DNA from: Chitinophagaceae bacterium
GTDB taxonomy: Bacteria; Bacteroidota; Bacteroidia; Chitinophagales; Chitinophagaceae
DNA: 64,000 nt
NCBI GenBank assembly: GCA_019638625.1
Contig: JAHBTK010000006.1
Coordinates: 310,001 to 374,000, forward strand
Reading direction: 5' to 3'
The notes under the pieces were generated by a model. That model ran no database searches and was not told the origin of the DNA. It saw nothing but the letters and a program-made list of their open reading frames with translations. A program made the translations under genes and the position numbers. Of the stretch, positions 1-8,469 are shown piece after piece (the first letter of the stretch is position 1; each line of letters begins with the position of its first letter).

Positions 1-66
1 TTGCGCATTGCTGCAAATAGCATACAGTAACAGCAGCGCAGGTATCAGCATTTTCTTTGATTTCAT
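1..66 (-). CDS. N-terminus of a secreted protein (cut by left edge)
   Basis: Only the first 22 codons lie in the window, starting at the ATG complementary to 64-66. They encode a lysine-rich n-region, a hydrophobic core (LIPALLLLYAI) and an end SNAQ, which is a typical Bacteroidota Sec signal peptide with cleavage just before Q. The protein is therefore exported, but the mature part lies beyond the left edge and no function can be given. Its strand and position downstream of the rhamnosidase genes suggest it may belong to the same glycan-utilisation locus. It is separated from them by a decayed transposase copy with palindromes. Confidence 0.6.
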   Translation of the reverse strand, partial: MKSKKMLIPALLLLYAICSNAQ

Positions 67-102
67 TTGACCAGCATTTTCCGGTAAGCAAGTTAATCCT
101 TT

Positions 103-122
103 ACCGGGATTTCAATCCCGGT
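103..122. repeat. REP-like palindrome, left of decayed transposase
   Basis: A perfect inverted repeat with 9-bp arms (ACCGGGATT / AATCCCGGT) and a 2-nt loop. The same arrangement of G/C-rich palindromes beside an IS200-like transposase occurs at 33.4-34.0 kb, so this is read as the left palindrome of a decayed copy. Confidence 0.6.
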
Positions 123-218
123 GAAATATATTTTTATCGGACCGATGGCTCCGGGCGAAGGGAACAAATTTCAACCTGTCATTTAGCAATATGGATTTCA
201 GTATTTTTTACATAGATT

Positions 219-422
219 ATGCAACAAACAAATTTGCTACTATGGCAGAGAGGTTTCGGTGTGTTTTCTTACAGTCAATCGGCTGTTCAGGATGTATGTC
301 GCTATATTCTGAACCAGGAAGCACACCATACAAAGCGAGAATTCCGGGATAAATATCTCGAACTATTACAAAAGTTCCAGGTAGAATACGACGAACAATA
401 CTTATTTGAAAATCTGATCTAA
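219..422 (+). pseudogene. 3' remnant of a REP-associated IS200-like transposase
   Basis: A 67-codon frame matches the last third of the intact transposase at 33496-33942. Shared blocks are WQRGFGVFSYS versus WQDGYGAFTYS, the tyrosine in RYILNQEAHH versus EYIKNQKEHH, FRDKYLELLQ versus FRDEYKRILQ, and the C-terminal YDEQYLFE versus FDEKYLL. The N-terminal two thirds, including the HUH metal-binding motif, are missing, so the copy cannot be active. The ATG at 219 may be fortuitous. Palindromes at 103-122 and 448-522 bracket it as in the intact element. Confidence 0.75.
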
Positions 423-447
423 CACTAATTGTATGGGAATCGTTGCA

Positions 448-522
448 TGGGATTAGAATCCCACACAGATACATGAAATCGAGCCTACGGCTCTCCTCTT
501 TCACCAGAGCTATCGGCTCGGT
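448..522. repeat. Cluster of three REP-like palindromes, right of decayed transposase
   Basis: Three short inverted repeats follow one another: TGGGATT/AATCCCA at 448-463, GAGCC/GGCTC at 481-493 and GAGC/GCTC inside a longer imperfect dyad at 503-522. They sit immediately downstream of the transposase remnant, as in the intact copy at 33.9-34.0 kb. Confidence 0.5.
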
Positions 523-543
523 AAGATTTTGTTTGAATAGATT

Positions 544-3500
544 TTAATCCGTTGAAATCTCCTTTATGGTTACCGGGCCTGTAAGACCTGATGGCAACAA
601 TGGCGAATCTTTTTTATAATGTTTGTAGGTAGTAAAGGTAAACCTGCCGCTGGTCCGCGCTTTACCCTGCTGCAGCCATTCGGGCCACTGACCGTTTTTT
701 ACCCCGTCATCCGGCAACTGTTCATCCCCTATTAAGCGGTTGGGCCATAAATTCACTACCGCTATTTCCAACTGGTTGTCCTTTTCTTTTACAATGCCCG
801 TGATATCCACCTGCCAGGGAGCGGTCCATACCACGCCCAAATCTTTTCCGTTCAATTTTACCTGTGCCATGTTGTTCACTTCGCCCAGGTCAAGGAAAAG
901 TCGCCGGCCTTTATTATTGATATCTGTTCCGGCAAGATCAAAACTTTGCCTGTAAACAGCCGTTCCCGAATAGTATTTTATTCCTTCTTCAGGGCGGGTT
1001 GTCCAGTCCTCTAACTGTTCAAATACTACTTTTTCAGGGCCTCCCCATTTGGGATCAAAAGACACCGTCCATGTACCATTCAACGTTGCTATATTGTTAT
1101 ACCCCGGAAAATTCTCTTTAGCAGGAAGGGATGTAGCTTTGGATCCTTTTCTGAAAACAATAAAAAAACTTTGGTCCGGCTGAAACTGCAAGGGAATAGA
1201 GGTTTGCCCGTCTTGTTGTGTAAATGCAGGCAGTGATCTCATTTCTCCTGTAAGAGGATCCCACAGCTCAGGACTGCCGCTGTCGCAACGGAATATAGCG
1301 TCCGCGTTCAAAGGCTCATTGGTTTTATTCGCCACAAAATACATGTCCCAGCCGGGGGCTGTACGATGTGTATATCGCAGATCACCGGCCCATTCAAAAT
1401 CTTCGGGCACACCCATGTTCTTTAATATACCGGCGGTTATGCTGTATAGCGGGTAAAGCCCGTCCGATTTGGTGCTTATGCCGGCGCCCCAGATGATCTT
1501 TCCTTTGCCATATATACGCTCTGTATAGCCGGGTGGAACTTCCAGCGCACCCCATATGGTACGGGACAGGTTTTTTACCTGCTCATCACAGCCCGGATAT
1601 CCTGTCAGTCCGGGTGACTGAACAGGCGGACCGCCTACTACTACCGCGCCTTCCTGTACCAACGCTCCTATCTTTTCCAGCAGTCCTGGCGTCATTGTTT
1701 TTACATCCGGAAGCACCAGTAGCTTATACGTAGCTCCTCCCGGAAATACCACCTGGTTGTCTTTAACACCTGCAGTAAGCAATTGCCCGGGTGAGCAACC
1801 ATCAAAATTATATCCTCTTCTGTCGCGCACCGGCTCTTCGCCGCCAAGCGCCGACGAAGGCGGGCGGAAAACATGCGGGGCGCCTTCGGGCGACAGATAC
1901 AATACATCCGCCACTGTTTTTCCCTGCTGTAACATAAACTGACAGCGGGAAACATAGCGGTGATAATCTCCTGCCATCGGCCACCAGGTCTGGTTCCTGT
2001 CCCAGTGAATGCCGTAAGGCCCCATCGTCATGCCGGGGCGCAGGCTATCGGGCAATGACTGGCTTTGAAAAGTATGGTATACCAGCCGGTTGATACCGGC
2101 AGCAAAAGCCCAGTCGCCCTGCGATTTCATAGAACCGGGATACTGTTTCCATCCTTCATTTTTTTCAGCAGTAAACGCTTCTGCGGGAACAAGCGACTGC
2201 CCGTTAACATGAGCAATGGATACCGCTTCAATACAACTGAATGAAGTATTATAGCCGAAATCCTTGCTCCAGAATTCACACATCGGTACATCAGCCACAG
2301 CGCCCAGCTCAAGATCTGCCGTGGGGTTCATATCATACGGTTCTATAGATAGTCCTAATCCTTGGCGATGAGCGTATTTTTTTACCTGCCCTGCATGGTA
2401 TTCCAACACAAGTTCCTGCGCGGTTTGACGCAAATCCCACAGGAACCGCTCGCTGATCTCAGAATTGTCTACGATAAGACCATTATATACCGGGTAAAAA
2501 GGCTGGGGGTCATATCCTCTTCTTTTCATAAACTCCGCCCGCATATTTTTTGTCCAGTTTTGCGCGCCCATCTCCCAACTGTCCATATGCAGGAATTTCA
2601 GTCCCCCCTCAGATCTCTTAGCCGGCTTGCCGATCTTCCTGAATATTCTTCCCGTATATTCATCCAGGTGCGCGTTTAAAGCAGCCGTATCCAGCTTATC
2701 CGCTTCAAAGCCCAGTCCGGGAAAAGGAGCCGGACGGGTGACGGCGCCATTATTACGTGTGCCGAACCGCATGATGATCCAATTGCCCGGTGGTACTTCC
2801 CAGTCTATGGTTCCATCGGGCTGGAGCTTATCGGTAAGGTCGAGTATGGTATTTTTTGAAACTGCCGCACCAGGGAGCATATTTCCATCTTCATCAGGAG
2901 ACAGGAAAGGCTTTACACCTGCAACCGAGGAGTAAGGCGCACGGTAATACAAAGCCTTTTCATCTATATCTTTTATTTTACCCGTATCCGAAGGCTGTGG
3001 GAATGCCAGGACAGCCACATCCTCATAAAAATCCTGCCACTGCTTTTTTAAGTCGGGAGTAAACACACCCTCACCAAAGAATGGCCTTTTAGGAAGCGGT
3101 ACAGGAAGCTTTATTTTTTTATTTCCACTTCCCTGAACGGTGATAGCTGCCGATACCAAATGCTGCATGGATTGTGCAGGTGCCACCCAAGGTCCGCCAC
3201 TACCCGACCAGCCGGGCCCTATGCCCAACGTCATGGCAATGTTCAGTCTCCGGCATTCTTTTTCAGCATGCGCAAATAATTCCAGCCAGCGATCGCTTAA
3301 AAAATCAACCTTGCCCCGGGGTACCCCTACATTTACTTCGAGGAATATCACATTACTGATACCCGCCCCGGACATAGATTCCAGGTCTTTCGTCATTCCC
3401 TCTTCCGATAAATTTCCGTCCATGAAATACCAGTATACGCCGGGGCGGGCCCAATCCGGCGGATTTACAAATCCAGCCTTAAGCGCCGCTATCCCGGAAA

Positions 3501-3627
3501 TATCCGTCCGGGCAGGAGCAGTTGTTTTTTTAGTGCAACCACTCCACAGCAATGCAGCCATCAAAGTAAAAACAACTCCTGATGTGACGCTTTGAAATAT
3601 GCTTCTGCAATCGTTACAGTCGTTCAT
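544..3627 (-). CDS. GH106-family alpha-L-rhamnosidase, lipoprotein
   Basis: This protein of about 1027 residues carries the glycoside hydrolase 106 N-terminal signature: FVNPPDWARPGVYWYFMDGN, then EEGMTKDLESMSGAGI, the (beta/alpha)8 region in which the family removes terminal alpha-L-rhamnose. Near the C-terminus (around 920-980) is a galactose-binding-like beta-sandwich with VKLNGKDLGVVWTAPW. The start was placed at the second in-frame ATG because a lipoprotein-type signal (hydrophobic stretch ending LLWSGC) follows directly. The longer frame begins at 3657. GH106 and GH78 enzymes typically act on pectic rhamnogalacturonan, so a surface or periplasmic role in side-chain removal is inferred. 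The family call is from motifs; the exact substrate is not visible. Confidence 0.85.
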   Translation of the reverse strand: MNDCNDCRSIFQSVTSGVVFTLMAALLWSGCTKKTTAPARTDISGIAALKAGFVNPPDWARPGVYWYFMDGNLSEEGMTKDLESMSGAGISNVIFLEVNVGVPRGKVDFLSDRWLELFAHAEKECRRLNIAMTLGIGPGWSGSGGPWVAPAQSMQHLVSAAITVQGSGNKKIKLPVPLPKRPFFGEGVFTPDLKKQWQDFYEDVAVLAFPQPSDTGKIKDIDEKALYYRAPYSSVAGVKPFLSPDEDGNMLPGAAVSKNTILDLTDKLQPDGTIDWEVPPGNWIIMRFGTRNNGAVTRPAPFPGLGFEADKLDTAALNAHLDEYTGRIFRKIGKPAKRSEGGLKFLHMDSWEMGAQNWTKNMRAEFMKRRGYDPQPFYPVYNGLIVDNSEISERFLWDLRQTAQELVLEYHAGQVKKYAHRQGLGLSIEPYDMNPTADLELGAVADVPMCEFWSKDFGYNTSFSCIEAVSIAHVNGQSLVPAEAFTAEKNEGWKQYPGSMKSQGDWAFAAGINRLVYHTFQSQSLPDSLRPGMTMGPYGIHWDRNQTWWPMAGDYHRYVSRCQFMLQQGKTVADVLYLSPEGAPHVFRPPSSALGGEEPVRDRRGYNFDGCSPGQLLTAGVKDNQVVFPGGATYKLLVLPDVKTMTPGLLEKIGALVQEGAVVVGGPPVQSPGLTGYPGCDEQVKNLSRTIWGALEVPPGYTERIYGKGKIIWGAGISTKSDGLYPLYSITAGILKNMGVPEDFEWAGDLRYTHRTAPGWDMYFVANKTNEPLNADAIFRCDSGSPELWDPLTGEMRSLPAFTQQDGQTSIPLQFQPDQSFFIVFRKGSKATSLPAKENFPGYNNIATLNGTWTVSFDPKWGGPEKVVFEQLEDWTTRPEEGIKYYSGTAVYRQSFDLAGTDINNKGRRLFLDLGEVNNMAQVKLNGKDLGVVWTAPWQVDITGIVKEKDNQLEIAVVNLWPNRLIGDEQLPDDGVKNGQWPEWLQQGKARTSGRFTFTTYKHYKKDSPLLPSGLTGPVTIKEISTD

Positions 3628-3694
3628 TAATATAGTTTTTGCTGAATATAAAATCATTTAGTCACAGGGATAACATCACCGGGCTTCAGAGTGC

Positions 3695-3728
3695 AGGGTT
3701 CCGAACCTTTCAGAAGGTTCGGAACCCT
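3695..3728. repeat. Perfect 15-bp inverted repeat with TCAG loop
   Basis: AGGGTTCCGAACCTT and its exact complement are separated by TCAG. It lies between two minus-strand genes of the rhamnose locus. It has no T-tract, so it is more likely a REP-type element or mRNA-stabilising hairpin than an intrinsic terminator. A shorter sibling follows at 3785. Confidence 0.7.
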
Positions 3729-3784
3729 ATATGACAATCGCTATAATTGTTCATTGGTTTATTTCTTGCTGTATAATGATAAAG

Positions 3785-3814
3785 AGTTTCCAACCTTTCA
3801 GAAGGTTGGAAACT
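3785..3814. repeat. 13-bp inverted repeat, sibling of the 3695 hairpin
   Basis: AGTTTCCAACCTT and AAGGTTGGAAACT flank the same TCAG loop as the hairpin at 3695. The shared central core AACCTTTCAGAAGGTT marks both as members of one repeat family. It begins 7 bp beyond the stop codon of the isomerase-like gene and could also trim or protect that mRNA end. Confidence 0.7.
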
Positions 3815-3821
3815 TTGTTGA

Positions 3822-5258
3822 TCAGCATACCTGTACCGTCTCAACACCCAACAACTCCCCGAGCTTTTTGATCCTGGATGCGATATGTCCGATACCTATC
3901 GCGCAATGATGCGCAGGTCCCTCTGCATTCCACTCTTCTACAAACCGGCGTGCACCAATAGGGAACCGGTACCGGCTGTTGGTATTGCCGATTTCCAGTA
4001 TGGGCCCCGGAACAGATTCCGCCTCCGCGACAAGGAACAATAGTTTTCCATCCATGGTTTCCACTACCGACAGCAGGGTCACTTTTCCATAACGTACCGA
4101 CATTTCTACCGACAGTCCGTTGCCTACTTTGCCGTGATATACCCGCAGTGGCTTTACTTTTATTTTTCCCTCCGCAATGGCCAGGTGCCCGGGGCCATCA
4201 TGCCCCATCAGCACCACATCATCGTTAAAATCCATGGCATAGTATTCCGTAAACGATCCACCAACACCAAAGCTGTCCATGATCTTCATAGCCTGCACAT
4301 TCTTGATCTCATATTCTCCTGCTACCGGCACCGCACTGGCGGTGAGCAATGAGTTACCGAGTATAACAGAGCTCATGGTGTCTTCATTTTCGGTATTACC
4401 TGTTCCTTTATGATAATAGGCCATGGAACCTAAACGATATTTACGCACCAGTTGATCAAGCGCTACCGAAGTGCGTGCTGCACGCTCCAGCTCAAAAGCG
4501 GAGCAATCGGGCTGCACGTCAAATGCTTCTTCAAATACTTTTAGCTTATCCTGTATCTGCTCCGCAGTCACCTGCTGACGAATGAAGGAAAGTTCATCCA
4601 CCTCAATAATTTCTATATGCCCGCCCAATACAGCGCAGTGCAGGGTGAAGTTGGAATATATATCCAGCATGCCGCCATAATAATTCCCCATCACACCGAG
4701 GTTATTATGGTACATGATATGCGCGACTCTCGCCGCCGCTATCCAGTCTTCTATTTCTTTCCATACTACAGGATCATTGTGCAGCATACCGGTAACCTGG
4801 TAAAAAGGAATGCCCGAACGTTTGAACACGCTGGCGATCTCGGGAACGGGACAGGCCGCGCAATAAGCCAGCCATTCACCGGTCATACGGGTACGGTCAT
4901 TCAGTTGATTGAACCATTCGTAATTGATGGCTGCTTCCGGCGACAGGTTGAGCACGATCACCGGTACTTTAGCGCGCTTCACAACCGGCAGCACGGTAGA
5001 TGACAGCGCATAGGTGGTGACATACAGAAATATCAGGTCTACATCTTCCGTACGAAAACGGTGTCCCGCGTCAAATGCTTTTTCCGGCGTGTCAATAAGC
5101 CCCAGGTTCACCACTTCCGCACCATAGGTTTTTAACCTGCCGGCTACCACATCTACATAACCTGCCAGCCGTTTTTGTAATCCTTCAAATTGCTCCCAAT
5201 ATGCCTCCAGGCCAATTCCAAAGAGTCCTATTTTTAATGGAAATTTATTTGCTAACAT
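3822..5258 (-). CDS. L-arabinose/L-fucose isomerase-fold protein
   Basis: A 478-residue protein with the layout of the L-arabinose/L-fucose isomerase superfamily and no signal peptide, so it is cytoplasmic. Visible family blocks are IGLFGIGLEAYWEQF at the N-terminus, a YHNNLGVMGNYYGGM stretch, GTGNTENEDTM with candidate acidic metal ligands, GHDGPGH, and a late GPAHHCAIGIGH block with candidate histidine ligands. These enzymes interconvert aldoses and ketoses using a divalent metal. Its place between GH78 (33 bp upstream of its start) and GH106 suggests it handles the sugar released by those enzymes. Whether that is arabinose, fucose, rhamnose or another aldose cannot be read from the sequence. 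Confidence 0.75.
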   Translation of the reverse strand: MLANKFPLKIGLFGIGLEAYWEQFEGLQKRLAGYVDVVAGRLKTYGAEVVNLGLIDTPEKAFDAGHRFRTEDVDLIFLYVTTYALSSTVLPVVKRAKVPVIVLNLSPEAAINYEWFNQLNDRTRMTGEWLAYCAACPVPEIASVFKRSGIPFYQVTGMLHNDPVVWKEIEDWIAAARVAHIMYHNNLGVMGNYYGGMLDIYSNFTLHCAVLGGHIEIIEVDELSFIRQQVTAEQIQDKLKVFEEAFDVQPDCSAFELERAARTSVALDQLVRKYRLGSMAYYHKGTGNTENEDTMSSVILGNSLLTASAVPVAGEYEIKNVQAMKIMDSFGVGGSFTEYYAMDFNDDVVLMGHDGPGHLAIAEGKIKVKPLRVYHGKVGNGLSVEMSVRYGKVTLLSVVETMDGKLLFLVAEAESVPGPILEIGNTNSRYRFPIGARRFVEEWNAEGPAHHCAIGIGHIASRIKKLGELLGVETVQVC

Positions 5259-5291
5259 TTGTTTATGATGATTCTGTACTTAATTAAAGGA

Positions 5292-8063
5292 TCATTTTTT
5301 TGTGTTCACATGAAACCGGTATTGTCCTGATCCTACCGATATCAATACAACTCCATTTTGGTGATCCAGGATTTTTATATCATTGCTTCTATTAACAGGT
5401 TTACCGCTTTCTGTAATTTCAGCTATTTGAGAGGCCGGAAGATAAACGGTAGCGGTTGTGTTAGCCGGTATCTCTATATTTAATTCAAAAATACCACCTT
5501 CTTTCTTCCATCCGGAAGCGATTGTACCGTAAGGAGAAATATAATTTGCCGCGGCATGGGTTATATCAGCAACAGGTTCAGGACGGATATCAACCTGCCT
5601 GAAACCAACTGAATGTTCAGCCTGCCGTATCCCGCCCAGCCCGCTGTAAAACCATTCCATTAAATGCCCCAGCATAAAATGATTATTAGATACAAAGCGG
5701 TACGCCTGCCACGACTCAGTGAGCGCCGTTGCCCCATGCGCCAGTTGAAAACCATAGCCCGGTACATCGGAACGGTTGTTCATATCAAAGATCACATCCG
5801 AGCGGCCATTCTCCTCCAGTACTCTCAACAAATAACGGTACCCGATATCTCCTGCGGTAAGACTGTTCTTCCGTTCGCGGATATCGGCCACAATATTTTC
5901 AACAACAGCCTCCTTATACTGCGGCTCCACCAATCCCATATATACCGCCATTGCATTGGCAGTTTGGCTGCCTGTAGCGTATTGCTTAGTGTCTTTATTA
6001 AAGAAAGCATTATTGAACGCTGTCCTGACTTTTTCAGCCATTTCTTCATAATGCCGGGCATCTGCTGATTTACGCAGCAGCTTTGCAACTTTACTTAAAA
6101 TACTCAGATCGTAATAAAAAATAGCAGTGGCGGTTACACCTTTGGGAGTCAGTTGCGATTCACCGGGGTTTTTAGGGCCGATATCAAACCAATCTCCCAA
6201 TCCATGTGATAAAATACCATTCGCAGATTTTTTTTGAAGATACTCAGCATAACGCTGCATCATCGGGTAGGCTTCTTTTAATGCCTGCTCATCACCATAC
6301 CATTGATACAAATACCAGGGAAGTATGATACAATTGCTTCCCCATTCGGGAGAATCCCTGAAACCGCTTTCAAAATGAACGTATTCAGGCGCTATATCGG
6401 GCATAAGTCCATCCGCGGTTTGCGCGTCTATCATGTCTTTCACTATTTTCCTGCCAAGTCCCGCAATATTGTAATTGTATTTTACGGAAGATCCCATTAA
6501 GTGAGCTTCTTCAAGCCATCCTAATTTTTCACGATGCGGGCAGTCTGTAAGCACACTGGCCATATTGCTTCTGATAGCCCAGTCTATGAGTGTGTTGGTA
6601 CGGTTAAAGAGTTCATTCGAGCAGGAAAAGCTACCCACTTTGGCTGCTACATTACGTGTATGTAAGCTCTCAATTTCCATAATGACCGGCAAACCCTGCG
6701 GATTGGGTTCTCCGTTGGGAACCGCGCCTTCCACCTGTATATACCGGAAGCCATAATAAGTGAACTGAGGCTGCCAGGCTTCCGGCGTTGCTCCTTTTAA
6801 AGTGTAATTGAAGTAAACAGGCGTCCCAACCGCGTCCTGCGTGACCAGCCCATCATCGGTGATCAGCTCTGCCGGCCGGAACACGATCTGATCCTGCTTT
6901 TTGCCTTTCACTTTTATCCTGAATATACCCGAAGCATTTTGCCCGAAATCGTATACCCAAACAGATGGTTTGGGCTGCGATATCTTTTTTACGGAAAAGG
7001 AATCTGTGATTTTAAGCGGATCCGCGGTTTGAGCGTTCAGTACCGGCGGACCATCCACAATCAGGGCTGTCTTCCACGACTGATCGTTTAAGGAAGGGCT
7101 GTCCCAGCCGGCTTGTTCCAGGTTCGCATTATAATCCTCGCCGCTGTATATGCTTGAAAAAGTTATTGGCCCGGGAGCTGCTTTCCAGCTATCATCACTT
7201 ATGATATCTTCCACAGAGCCATCGGTATATTCCAGCGCTATCCTGCAGATCAATTTCGGATAGCCGTACGCTACGGTAATTTTCCGGTAACGCTCCCGGG
7301 GTGTATAATAAAAACCATTGCCAAGCATAACGCCTAACGCGTTCCCGCCTTTCTTTAATTGATGGGTGATATCGAAGGTTACATACAACGCGTTGTTACT
7401 ATATTGCGTCCAGCCGGCGTCAAGAAAATGATCACCCGTTTTTTTGCCATTCACGCTCAAATCGAAATGCCCCAGTCCGGCAACAAAAGCAGTTGCCTTT
7501 TTAACTGTTTTTTTTATCACGAACTCCTTTCGAAGCAAAGGCAGGATGTTTTTTCCCGGGCCTAATTTGGGATTACCTCCCCCATGTATGGCAGGCACAA
7601 TGCGCAGGCTGTCCGGCATCCTTTCATACGCTATCCACCGGGCTCCTTTCCAGTCTTCATTAGCAAGCAAACCCATTTGCCACGCGGAAGGTCTGCTCCA
7701 TTGCGAATTAACACCTTTGTCATCCCATACCATCACTTTCCAGTAATATAACTTTCCTGACTGAAGCTTTTTACCGGCGTATGCTACCTGTATGGACTGG
7801 CCGGAGATCACTTTTTTTGAATCCCATACATTGCCTGTATTTTTTTGAAGAAGCGCTTTATCATCTGCCACCAGCACGCGGTAAGCTGTCTGCATGGTAT
7901 TTCTTCGTGAAGCGGTAAGGCGCCAGCTCAGGCGTGGAGAAAGATCGTCAACGCCTAATGGAAATTCCTGGTACTGGCATTGAAGATTAGCCACTACCGG
8001 TTGTTGTGCCGACAACGGGCAGTAAGAAAGTATAGATATAAAAAAAACTAAACTCCCCTTCAT
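5292..8063 (-). CDS. GH78 alpha-L-rhamnosidase, secreted
   Basis: A 923-residue protein with a Sec signal (about 1-20, ending LSAQ). It has the standard GH78 order: an N-terminal fibronectin-like domain (SPRLSWRL, YYWKVMVWD), beta-sandwich domains with GLGHFDLSVNG near 196-206 and YDFGQNASG at 371-379, then the (alpha/alpha)6 catalytic domain. The hallmark DCPHREKLGWLEEA at 507-520 contains candidate catalytic acids (Glu518/519). GH78 hydrolyses alpha-L-rhamnosides by inversion. Length and all domains look intact. It is followed 33 bp later by the isomerase-like gene, so the two are probably co-transcribed. Upstream lies a REP-type palindrome cluster rather than an obvious promoter. Confidence 0.93.
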   Translation of the reverse strand: MKGSLVFFISILSYCPLSAQQPVVANLQCQYQEFPLGVDDLSPRLSWRLTASRRNTMQTAYRVLVADDKALLQKNTGNVWDSKKVISGQSIQVAYAGKKLQSGKLYYWKVMVWDDKGVNSQWSRPSAWQMGLLANEDWKGARWIAYERMPDSLRIVPAIHGGGNPKLGPGKNILPLLRKEFVIKKTVKKATAFVAGLGHFDLSVNGKKTGDHFLDAGWTQYSNNALYVTFDITHQLKKGGNALGVMLGNGFYYTPRERYRKITVAYGYPKLICRIALEYTDGSVEDIISDDSWKAAPGPITFSSIYSGEDYNANLEQAGWDSPSLNDQSWKTALIVDGPPVLNAQTADPLKITDSFSVKKISQPKPSVWVYDFGQNASGIFRIKVKGKKQDQIVFRPAELITDDGLVTQDAVGTPVYFNYTLKGATPEAWQPQFTYYGFRYIQVEGAVPNGEPNPQGLPVIMEIESLHTRNVAAKVGSFSCSNELFNRTNTLIDWAIRSNMASVLTDCPHREKLGWLEEAHLMGSSVKYNYNIAGLGRKIVKDMIDAQTADGLMPDIAPEYVHFESGFRDSPEWGSNCIILPWYLYQWYGDEQALKEAYPMMQRYAEYLQKKSANGILSHGLGDWFDIGPKNPGESQLTPKGVTATAIFYYDLSILSKVAKLLRKSADARHYEEMAEKVRTAFNNAFFNKDTKQYATGSQTANAMAVYMGLVEPQYKEAVVENIVADIRERKNSLTAGDIGYRYLLRVLEENGRSDVIFDMNNRSDVPGYGFQLAHGATALTESWQAYRFVSNNHFMLGHLMEWFYSGLGGIRQAEHSVGFRQVDIRPEPVADITHAAANYISPYGTIASGWKKEGGIFELNIEIPANTTATVYLPASQIAEITESGKPVNRSNDIKILDHQNGVVLISVGSGQYRFHVNTKK

Positions 8064-8208
8064 TTTATAAATATATAATTAAGCATTCGTTAATATTGCA
8101 CTATTCCGGGCGTATTTACCTTCGGTGAAAAAGTTCAATTCTTCGCAGGCGGTTTTCTATCAGTCAGGCAGGCAACCCGCCTGTAGAACCTACTACCAGT
8201 CGGCGTCT

Positions 8209-8414
8209 CACCATATCCGTCAACTTAAGGAGCCTATGCGCTCAAACACCCCAAATGGGGTTTAATTTGAATAGTCCCCAACTCTGTTGGGGATGTAACC
8301 GGTGGTATATTTGCCAAATTTTACATTGAACCCCGTAGGGGTTCAACAGTCCCCCAACTTTGTTGGGGGCTATTCAAATTCAAGCCCTCCGGGCTTAAGT
8401 TGACAGCTATGGTG
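8209..8414. repeat. Non-autonomous REP cluster bounded by inverted repeats
   Basis: Outer arms CACCATATCCGTCAACTTAAG (8209-8229) and the imperfect complement (8394-8414) enclose five tight palindromes: 8248-8261, 8275-8293, 8326-8346, 8351-8369 and 8382-8396. The palindrome AAGCCCTCCGGGCTT and the linker AATTTGAATAG also occur around the intact transposase at 33.4 kb. No transposase frame is present, so this looks like a transposase-free (MITE-like) relative. It fills most of the 406-bp gap between the GH78 and the distal GH106-like gene. Nothing else is recognised in that gap. Confidence 0.7.
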
Positions 8415-8469
8415 TCACCACCAACCTGCGAAAATTTAAAATACGACCGTTAATGGTTGCATTGTTATA

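Noticed and set aside
217..504. 95-residue frame on the minus strand
   Set aside because: It is the antisense shadow of the transposase remnant and its palindromes, with no signal or family feature.
3695..3814. Twin hairpins considered as intrinsic terminators
   Set aside because: No T-tract follows either hairpin on the minus strand, and the conserved loop core points to a repeat family.
8209..8414. Palindrome cluster considered as a CRISPR array
   Set aside because: The hairpins differ in sequence and spacing, there is no constant repeat with unique spacers, and no cas gene is present in the window.
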